Source: DAOTVD01 sp034437075
Lineage (GTDB): Bacteria; Chloroflexota; Anaerolineae; Aggregatilineales; J027
DNA: 6,775 nt
Assembly: GCA_034437075.1 (NCBI GenBank)
Contig: DAOTVD010000438.1
Span: 1-6,775, forward strand
Direction of reading: 5' to 3'
In this document: in pieces, positions 1 to 5,493 of the stretch
Position numbering within the stretch: position 1 is the first letter of the stretch
Layout: every line of letters starts with the position of its first letter
Position numbers and translations under genes: made by a program
The notes under the pieces: generated by a model
What the model was told of the DNA's origin: nothing
Database searches by the model: none
The model's input: the letters and a program-made list of their open reading frames with translations, nothing else

Positions 1-543
1 ATCAATAATGTGGTGGATGTCAGCACCATTGATGCCGGGAAATTCGAAGTCGTTCGCAAATCGGTCGATCTTGTGCCCCTTGTCGCGCGCTGTTGCGAGG
101 CGATGCAAGCCCCCGCCGATGAGAGAGAGATCACCCTAGAATGGACGTCTTCATCTGAGCAAATGATCATCCAGGGCGATGCAGATAAGCTGGGTGAAGC
201 CCTGACCCACCTGCTGCGCAACGCCATCAGCTACAACCGCGCCCAGGGGCATGTGCATGTGACCCTGGGCCGCCTTCAGCACGACGTGCGGATTTGGGTA
301 CGCGATAGCGGGGTGGGCATCGACCCGGATGAACAAGAGGTGATTTTTGAGCGTATGTCGCGCGGACGCTCGGCGGAGGCAGGCGAAACCGACGCGCGCG
401 GGATGGGCTTAGGGCTATACCTGACCCAGGTGATTGTTCGCGAGCATGGGGGAAATATTCGGGTCGCGGACAGTAGTATGTGGGGTACCACGATTGAAAT
501 GTGTTTACCTGTAGATGATGAGATAAGCGTGATTCATGACTGA
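1..543 (+). CDS. Sensor histidine kinase, C-terminal part (5' end off window)
   Basis: This is the catalytic end of a two-component sensor kinase, which uses ATP to phosphorylate its own histidine and passes the phosphate to a response regulator. The frame is open from base 1, so the GTG at position 10 is only an internal codon; 180 residues are visible. Counting from the first visible codon, residues 1-15 (NNVVDVSTIDAGK region) match the end of the HisKA dimerisation helix, where 'D.S.IEAGK' is typical. An HATPase_c domain follows: N box around residue 74 (LRNAISYN), G1 box DSGVGI at 102-107, F box IFERMSRG, G2 box GMGLGLYL at about 134-141, and a C-terminal GTTIEMCLPV strand. All ATP-lid motifs look intact, so the domain is probably active. 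The phospho-accepting histidine and any sensor or membrane segments lie off the left edge, so the stimulus cannot be told. The stop codon overlaps the start of the large surface-protein gene, suggesting one operon. I recognise the family but not a specific named kinase. Confidence 0.93.
   Translation: MNNVVDVSTIDAGKFEVVRKSVDLVPLVARCCEAMQAPADEREITLEWTSSSEQMIIQGDADKLGEALTHLLRNAISYNRAQGHVHVTLGRLQHDVRIWVRDSGVGIDPDEQEVIFERMSRGRSAEAGETDARGMGLGLYLTQVIVREHGGNIRVADSSMWGTTIEMCLPVDDEISVIHD
536..543 (+). promoter_or_regulatory. 8-base stop/start overlap, probable translational coupling
   Basis: The kinase stop (TGA, 541-543) lies inside the first codons of the surface-protein gene, giving ATGACTGA. No good Shine-Dalgarno sequence precedes the ATG at 536; the best match is a weak GATGAG at 517-522, about 13 bases upstream. 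With no intergenic space for a promoter and a poor ribosome site, initiation most likely depends on ribosomes finishing the kinase. The ATG at 536 is preferred because it gives a basic N-terminal tail followed directly by the transmembrane anchor, whereas the next Met (residue 20) falls inside that anchor. Confidence 0.6.
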
Positions 544-3500
544 GGAACGCCCTAACCAACGCCGCGCGAATCTGTTCATTGTGGTGCTTGTGATGCCCGT
601 GCTGTTGTGCATTCTGATTTATATTGGCGCGCAACTGGGCATTTTGTATTCCACAAGCAACGAATTAGAGGCGAACATGGCCCTGGTCGAAATGGTCGAT
701 TATAGCCCGTGGGAGGCAGAAGTCTTTGGGCGCTTGGACCCAGAGCTAGCCACCTTGCTGGCCATTGAAGAAGGGGGCGCCTTGCCGCCGGAAGTCGGTT
801 TGATTTTGACCGCATCCCCCCGGCCAGATGCGGATGTCCCCGCGACCCTCAGCGCGTTGGAAACCGTAGTCGCGAACTTTAGCGCCACGCGCAACGCCGG
901 CCTTGCGGAGACGGACGACATAGCGGCGCTCATCTCGCCAACTGCGACCACCGTGCAAAGTGCCACACCGACCACAGCCCAGAATGCAACGCTGACCGCG
1001 ACCCAATCGCCCACTAGCCTCCCTAGCGCGACCCCAACTGACGAACCGCCCACGGCCACAGCTACTGATGTATTGCCCACTAGCACCCCCACGCTTTTGC
1101 CTAATCCCACGGCAACGGATACCCCCGTGCCGCCTGCTCAGCCTACAGATACCCCCGTGCCGCCTGCTGAGCCCACAGATACCGCCGTGCCGCCGCCCGT
1201 GCCAAACGCCCCCCCTGCACCCGTTGACCCAGGGCCTCCCCCCTCGCAATCCATCACCGTGGTCGATGCCAACTTGAGCCTGACCCAAACGGACGATGCC
1301 GACCCCGTTCTGGTTGGCGACACGGTCACATATACCCTAGCCGTAGCCAACAATGGCCCCGATGACGCCACAGGTGTTAATGTGACGATTGCCTTCTCAG
1401 GCGCGGCAGTTACCCCGCAAGGCATCAGCAGTTCGCAAGGCACATGCACTGGCTTGACTTGCAATTTGGGGACACTCGCGGCCACGGGGGCCGCCACAGT
1501 CACGGTATCGGTTCGTGCGGAGGCCGCCGGGACGATTACGAGCACGAGCAGCGTGAGTGCTAGCGAAGATGATAGCGCCCCCGCTGATAATAGCGCGGGG
1601 GCAACGACCCTTGTGAACAACCCATCGCCGAGCAATCCCGATGTTAGCGTTAGCACCAATGCGGGCGCTACGATCTTAGAGGGCCAGGCCAGTGATACGA
1701 GCATTACGGTTCAAAACACAGGCGCTGTGCCCCTGACAGATGTGCGAGTGAACGTGACTATCCCCCCCGGCATCGTCATTACGGGCAGCAACGCGGGCGG
1801 AAACCAAGCCTGGGCTAACCCCGTGGCTATCTTTGCCGCGCTCAACCCGGGCGAGTCGGCCACGCTGATCTTATATACCGAAGCAGACGTGGGTGCGGGT
1901 GGGGCGGCGTATCTCATCGATTTGGCATTGATTGGCAGCACACCCGCCGATATAAACGATACCAATGATACGGCCCAGCGCGTCATCACGGTGACGGCCC
2001 CCACGCCGGATATTGATTTGGGTGTCACGCTTTCGGCCAGTGACGGCGGGCTATCGGGCGGTACGTTTATCACGGGCGGGGTGAACTTCTTCACCTATAC
2101 GCTAGAAGTGACGAACAATGGCAGCCAAACAGCGACCAATATCATCTTGCAGCATACCCATAACCTCAGCGGTGTAACGAACTTCAGCACGACGTCACCG
2201 CGCTACAACACCACAACTGGGGTTTGGAATGTGACAGACCTGTTGCCAGGCGAGGGCACGAGCATCACGGTGCAGGTGAATTCGCCCTTCACCACTGACC
2301 CACAAATTTCCAGTACCCTGAGCATCACGAGCTTCGACCAGACCGATAGCAACCCGGTCAACAATAGCGATACCTCGATCATCAATTTTCAGGTCAACAA
2401 CCTAAGCCTAGGCTTTAGTATGTTTAGCGAAACTGCTGTCGAAGGCGGAACGTTCGAACGGCGGATATTCGTTAACAACTACCGCGCTTTTCCGTTGGAG
2501 GATGTGGTCGTCTCGTATCCAGTTCCGGCGGGCCTGACGGTTCAGAACATCGTCGCCGAGAGTGGATCAACGTATAACCCCACAACCGGCGTCTGGGATG
2601 TTGGAACAATCCCCGCTGCGACGATTGAATTTGCGGCCCCCACGCAAATCGGCCTGACGGTGACGTACTTGGCAGGGCCGGGTACAGCCGGTACGCCCAT
2701 TACGCACAATGCCGAAGTCACATCCGTGACCCCGACCGACCCGCTAGCGTCGGATACCTTGACCTTCACGACGAATATCCAAGGCGCCGAGTCCGACTTA
2801 TCCTTAACGAGTAACACCGTCTCGGCCTCGCCGATTGGGCTGGGCGAATTTACGACGGTCGATCTAGATTTCGTCAACAATGGGCCATCTAGCGCGCCAA
2901 ATATGCGCGTTGAATTTCCGACTGTCGCGGGCCTGACCGTTTCTAGCCATAATTGCAATTCGCTCGCTTTGAATGCGGGTGTCTACACCTGTATACGCTT
3001 TCCGGGCGCTGTTTCGAATGGCAGTTCTGGCGTGATTTCCATCACCTATGAGGGCGTCACGCCAGGCACAGAGACGATTTTCTACAGGTTATTGTCCGAT
3101 GCCGTTGATGGTAATCCGAGTGACAATACGCAAACCATTGCGCTGGATGTGCAAGGCGCGGATGTCGACGTGTTGGCTGCGGTGGATAACGCGGCGCCGC
3201 TAGTGGGCGAGGAGATCGAATACACGTTCTCTGTGGAAAATATCGGCAACAGCCCGGCCACGAACGTTCAGGTGCAGATCAATATACCGGCCCAGGTCGG
3301 GTCCATCGGGCCGCCGAACCTCAGCGCGGGCAGTTATAACGGCGCTATTTGGGATTTAGGCAGCACTTTATCCGGCGGCGCGCAATCGTTGCGCCTTACT
3401 GGGCGTGTCATTGATGACAATGGCGGCAATCCCATCACCGCTACGGCATCCCTCATCGCCATAAATGAGACTGACAGCGACCCCACGAACGATAGCGGGT

Positions 3501-5371
3501 CGGTCGACATCGTCGCGAGCTTACCACCCGTCGATCTGCAAATCAGCGATTTGGTCGCGAACCCGCCCAACACTGATTTGGTGAACAATAGCACGACGCT
3601 GGATATTGAAATTCGCAACACCAGCGCGTTAACGGTTGCAGATGTCGAAGTCATTGACCTGGTGCCGCCGGGCTTTGAATTTGTCGCTGCGACCGAATCC
3701 GACGGCAACGTTGATGGGGGCACAGGTACCTGGACGGTGCCCAGCCTGGGCCCTGGGGCTACAGCCATCGCCGCGCTGACCATCCGCCTAACGGATACGA
3801 ACCTGGCAGGTACCACGCTGGATTACACCCCGCGCGTGGATAGCCCATTTATCAATGACCCCAACCCCGGCAACAACGAGCGCACGGTGTCTATCCCGAT
3901 CCTGGGCGCGGATTTGGCCGTGAGTATTACGGAAAGTGCCGATCCAGTGACAGTTGGCGAAAGTCTAACCTATACCATCACTGTGGATAACCTCGGCCCA
4001 GATACTGCCACGGGGGCCACGCTGAATTGGACGCGCGGCGGCGCGGCGGCGACCGTGACGAACGTTAACCCTACGAATGCCGTTTGTACAGGCAATAGTT
4101 GTACGCTGGGCAGTGTGCCAAGTGGTGCCAGTGCCACAGTCGTCATCAGCCTGATGGCAGATGCCATCGGGACAATTGTTTTAGATGCGGTCGTGGGTTT
4201 TGCTGCTGGGGATACCAACACCGCGAACAATGCCACTACGGAAAGCACCATTATCCAGGCGGCGAGCGCGGATGTGGCCCTATCCGGCTTGACGGTTTCT
4301 GCTTCGCCAATCAACATCAACCAAGTAACCGTGGTGTCGATGAATTATGGCAACAACGGCCCAGATACCGCGACTAACTTGAGTATCGTCTTTCCAATAT
4401 TTTTAGTCAGCGAATTGCCACTGCTGAGCCACGATTGCAGCGTTCTAGTGGTATCAGGCAGTAATTATGTATGCACGCCCCCCAGTAATTCTGGCACGAT
4501 AACATTCACCTACGAAGGGAATGCCGCCGGAATATATGACATCACGTATACGATTCAATCCGGTACAGACGATCCAGATGGGGGCAACAACACCCAAACG
4601 GCCATCATAGAAGTATTGCCCACGGTCAACCCGCCGCCTGTGGCCAGCTTCAGCTATACGCCCGACCCGGTCATCGCGGGGCAGGCCGTCACGTTTACCG
4701 ACACCAGCACGAATAGCCCGACAGCCTGGGCCTGGGATTTTGGCGACGGCAACACGAGCACCGAGCAAAACCCGACCCATACGTATGCCTCAGACGGACC
4801 CTACACCGTGACCCTAACGGCCAGCAACGCGGGCGGCTCGAACCCCACCACTGTGGGGATCACGGTCAACCCGCCGCCACCTGTGGCCAGCTTCAGCTAT
4901 ACGCCCGACCCGGTAATCGCAGGGCCGGCCGTCACGTTTACCGACACCAGCACGAATAGCCCGACAGGCTGGGCCTGGGATTTTGGCGACGGCAACACGA
5001 GCACCGAGCAAAACCCGACCCATACGTATGCCTCAGACGGGCCCTACACCGTGACCCTAACGGCCAGCAACGCGGGCGGCTCGAACCCCACCACGGTGGG
5101 GATCACGGTCAACCCGCCGCCGCCTGTGGCCAGCTTCACCGTTCCGCAAACAACGGTAGTCGAAGGGACGACGCTCGCCTTTACGAATACCTCCACTGGC
5201 CAAGTTGATAGCTATTTCTGGGACTTTGGGGATGGCACGACGAGCACGTTAGAGAATCCCACGCATATTTTCTGGTTGGCGGATGGCGATACTCAGCAAG
5301 TGCAGTTGACAGTTACCAATGTTAGCGGCTCAAATATCTTTGAGATAACGATTCTTGTCGTGGGGGGGTGA
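536..5371 (+). CDS. Giant membrane-anchored surface protein: nine DUF11/CARDB-like modules and three PKD domains
   Basis: A complete 1,611-residue protein that is probably displayed outside the cell on an N-terminal anchor. Residues 1-12 are basic, 13-37 form one transmembrane signal-anchor (LFIVVLVMPVLLCILIY), and 38-132 are a stem of unknown fold. Residues 133-241 are a Thr/Pro/Ala linker. Nine Ig-like modules follow at about 243-361, 367-490, 491-620, 620-752, 751-873, 874-997, 998-1122, 1124-1242 and 1243-1361. They carry the DUF11/CARDB hallmarks 'VG(D/E)..TYT..V.N.GP..AT' and 'D....NN'. Three PKD domains lie at about 1365-1446, 1447-1528 and 1529-1611, with WDFGDG at 1400, 1481 and WDFGDG again at 1562. 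There is no LPXTG motif, C-terminal membrane helix or catalytic domain. Such modules usually serve as stalks and as protein- or carbohydrate-binding units, so adhesion or a structural role is inferred, not shown. The gene overlaps the upstream kinase, which may sit in the same pathway. The frame and coding status are certain; the ligand is unknown. Confidence 0.93.
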   Translation: MTEERPNQRRANLFIVVLVMPVLLCILIYIGAQLGILYSTSNELEANMALVEMVDYSPWEAEVFGRLDPELATLLAIEEGGALPPEVGLILTASPRPDADVPATLSALETVVANFSATRNAGLAETDDIAALISPTATTVQSATPTTAQNATLTATQSPTSLPSATPTDEPPTATATDVLPTSTPTLLPNPTATDTPVPPAQPTDTPVPPAEPTDTAVPPPVPNAPPAPVDPGPPPSQSITVVDANLSLTQTDDADPVLVGDTVTYTLAVANNGPDDATGVNVTIAFSGAAVTPQGISSSQGTCTGLTCNLGTLAATGAATVTVSVRAEAAGTITSTSSVSASEDDSAPADNSAGATTLVNNPSPSNPDVSVSTNAGATILEGQASDTSITVQNTGAVPLTDVRVNVTIPPGIVITGSNAGGNQAWANPVAIFAALNPGESATLILYTEADVGAGGAAYLIDLALIGSTPADINDTNDTAQRVITVTAPTPDIDLGVTLSASDGGLSGGTFITGGVNFFTYTLEVTNNGSQTATNIILQHTHNLSGVTNFSTTSPRYNTTTGVWNVTDLLPGEGTSITVQVNSPFTTDPQISSTLSITSFDQTDSNPVNNSDTSIINFQVNNLSLGFSMFSETAVEGGTFERRIFVNNYRAFPLEDVVVSYPVPAGLTVQNIVAESGSTYNPTTGVWDVGTIPAATIEFAAPTQIGLTVTYLAGPGTAGTPITHNAEVTSVTPTDPLASDTLTFTTNIQGAESDLSLTSNTVSASPIGLGEFTTVDLDFVNNGPSSAPNMRVEFPTVAGLTVSSHNCNSLALNAGVYTCIRFPGAVSNGSSGVISITYEGVTPGTETIFYRLLSDAVDGNPSDNTQTIALDVQGADVDVLAAVDNAAPLVGEEIEYTFSVENIGNSPATNVQVQINIPAQVGSIGPPNLSAGSYNGAIWDLGSTLSGGAQSLRLTGRVIDDNGGNPITATASLIAINETDSDPTNDSGSVDIVASLPPVDLQISDLVANPPNTDLVNNSTTLDIEIRNTSALTVADVEVIDLVPPGFEFVAATESDGNVDGGTGTWTVPSLGPGATAIAALTIRLTDTNLAGTTLDYTPRVDSPFINDPNPGNNERTVSIPILGADLAVSITESADPVTVGESLTYTITVDNLGPDTATGATLNWTRGGAAATVTNVNPTNAVCTGNSCTLGSVPSGASATVVISLMADAIGTIVLDAVVGFAAGDTNTANNATTESTIIQAASADVALSGLTVSASPININQVTVVSMNYGNNGPDTATNLSIVFPIFLVSELPLLSHDCSVLVVSGSNYVCTPPSNSGTITFTYEGNAAGIYDITYTIQSGTDDPDGGNNTQTAIIEVLPTVNPPPVASFSYTPDPVIAGQAVTFTDTSTNSPTAWAWDFGDGNTSTEQNPTHTYASDGPYTVTLTASNAGGSNPTTVGITVNPPPPVASFSYTPDPVIAGPAVTFTDTSTNSPTGWAWDFGDGNTSTEQNPTHTYASDGPYTVTLTASNAGGSNPTTVGITVNPPPPVASFTVPQTTVVEGTTLAFTNTSTGQVDSYFWDFGDGTTSTLENPTHIFWLADGDTQQVQLTVTNVSGSNIFEITILVVGG
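932..1261 (+). other. Thr/Pro/Ala-rich linker segment of the surface protein
   Basis: This low-complexity stretch encodes residues 133-241, nearly all Thr, Pro, Ala and Ser with occasional Asp or Glu, rising in proline toward its end (PVPNAPPAPVDPGPPP). It separates the membrane-proximal stem from the first Ig-like module. Linkers of this style are common in Chloroflexota extracytoplasmic proteins and are usually extended, disordered wall-spanning spacers that may be O-glycosylated. The spacer role and glycosylation are inferred from composition alone. Confidence 0.8.
1118..1207 (+). repeat. Three tandem 30-bp units in the Pro-rich linker
   Basis: Units start at 1118, 1148 and 1178, each beginning GATACC(C/G)CCGTGCCGCC. 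The first two differ at only two positions, and the third diverges after its first 18 bases. Each encodes a ten-residue D-T-x-V-P-P-x-x-P-T-like unit. The repeat keeps the reading frame, so unit gain or loss would change only the spacer length. Confidence 0.8.
1263..4618 (+). other. Array of nine tandem Ig-like (DUF11/CARDB-type) modules
   Basis: The nine modules are 119-131 residues each and are diverged at the DNA level. Two subtypes can be told apart. Modules 1, 5, 8 and 9 each hold exactly two cysteines: 304/309 and 1184/1189 (C-x4-C), 807/819 and 1301/1313 (C-x11-C). Modules 2, 3, 4, 6 and 7 hold no cysteine and instead carry a Trp in the matching region, for example TGVWNV, TGVWDVG, GAIWDLG and GTWTVP. 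The only other cysteine in the protein is in the membrane anchor. Modules 5 and 9 also share the SxN..VSASPI opening and the SH(N/D)C motif, so they look like direct paralogues. One disulfide per cysteine-bearing module is inferred. Confidence 0.75.
4640..5125 (+). repeat. Recent 243-bp tandem duplication encoding PKD domains 1 and 2
   Basis: Unit A (4640-4882) and unit B (4883-5125) align without gaps over 243 bases with 7 differences by eye, about 97% identity. Two differences change residues (Gln to Pro after VIAG, Ala to Gly before WAWDFGDG) and five are silent. The period is exactly 81 codons. The third PKD domain keeps the 81-residue spacing of WDFGDG but is strongly diverged in sequence. 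The pattern fits duplication of one PKD domain by unequal recombination, or homogenisation of two older copies by gene conversion. Confidence 0.95.
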
Positions 5372-5376
5372 TGATG
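5362..5376 (+). other. G7 run abutting the stop codon, followed by TGATGATG
   Basis: Seven consecutive G (5362-5368) precede the surface-protein stop TGA (5369-5371). Read in frame, they form G GGG GGG followed by UGA, the layout of a -1 slippery heptamer next to a stop. A one-base gain in the run, or a -1 ribosomal slip, would bypass the stop and enter a frame open to 5472. No strong downstream stem-loop is visible, so programmed frameshifting is only a possibility; the run could equally be a chance or a mutable tract. Confidence 0.4.
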
Positions 5377-5472
5377 AGTATTCATTCACCTATCGCTGCA
5401 AAGTGGTCGATTTGCGCTCTAACAAGGCATTTAATCATATTGCTAGTGTATAGTGCAGGGATTGCTGAATAG
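5371..5472 (+). CDS. Possible 33-residue small ORF coupled to the surface-protein stop (doubtful)
   Basis: Two consecutive ATG codons (5371 and 5374) follow the surface-protein stop in a TGATG overlap, the arrangement used for termination-reinitiation. The frame runs 33 codons to TAG at 5470-5472. The predicted peptide starts MMSIHSPIAAKW and ends in a moderately hydrophobic stretch (HLIILLVYSAGIAE). Against it: no family is recognisable, it uses AGG, TTA and ATA codons that are rare in the neighbouring genes, and its end runs into the candidate terminator hairpin. The same frame would also serve as a C-terminal extension of the surface protein after a -1 shift at the G7 run. It may simply be non-coding. 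Confidence 0.15.
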   Translation: MMSIHSPIAAKWSICALTRHLIILLVYSAGIAE

Positions 5473-5483
5473 ACACTATTTTT
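5444..5483 (+). terminator. Weak candidate terminator hairpin for the + strand operon
   Basis: ATAGTG (5450-5455) can pair with CACTAT (5474-5479), and alternatively TAGTGT (5444-5449) with ACACTA (5473-5478). In both cases a run of five T (5479-5483) follows. The stem is only 6 bp, partly A/T, with a loop of 18-23 bases, so it is much weaker than a standard intrinsic terminator. It sits between two convergent genes, where a terminator is expected. No T-run follows the hairpin when read on the - strand, so it would not serve the ABC gene in the same way. Confidence 0.3.
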
Positions 5484-5493
5484 CTGGAAACGC

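Noticed and set aside
10..12. GTG at 10 as the start of a short ATPase-only kinase
   Set aside because: The codons before it (positions 1-9) are open and continue the HisKA helix consensus, so the gene extends beyond the left edge.
1118..1207. Short regular repeats that could suggest a CRISPR array
   Set aside because: The 30-bp units are directly adjacent with no spacers and encode an in-frame Pro/Thr-rich linker, so this is a coding repeat.
700..1704. Long - strand open frames of 136-188 residues opposite the linker and first modules
   Set aside because: Low-complexity Val/Ala/Gly/Ser translations antisense to a convincing multi-domain protein, with no recognisable domain; they arise from the Thr/Pro-rich composition.
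4454..5023. Two - strand open frames opposite the PKD repeats with near-identical predicted proteins
   Set aside because: They mirror each other only because the underlying + strand DNA is duplicated; both are Arg/Gly/Ala-rich antisense shadows of the PKD domains.
5372..5493. Promoter or RNA gene in the convergent gap
   Set aside because: Both flanking genes end here, and I found no convincing -35/-10 pair, tRNA fold or other structured RNA beyond the weak hairpin listed.
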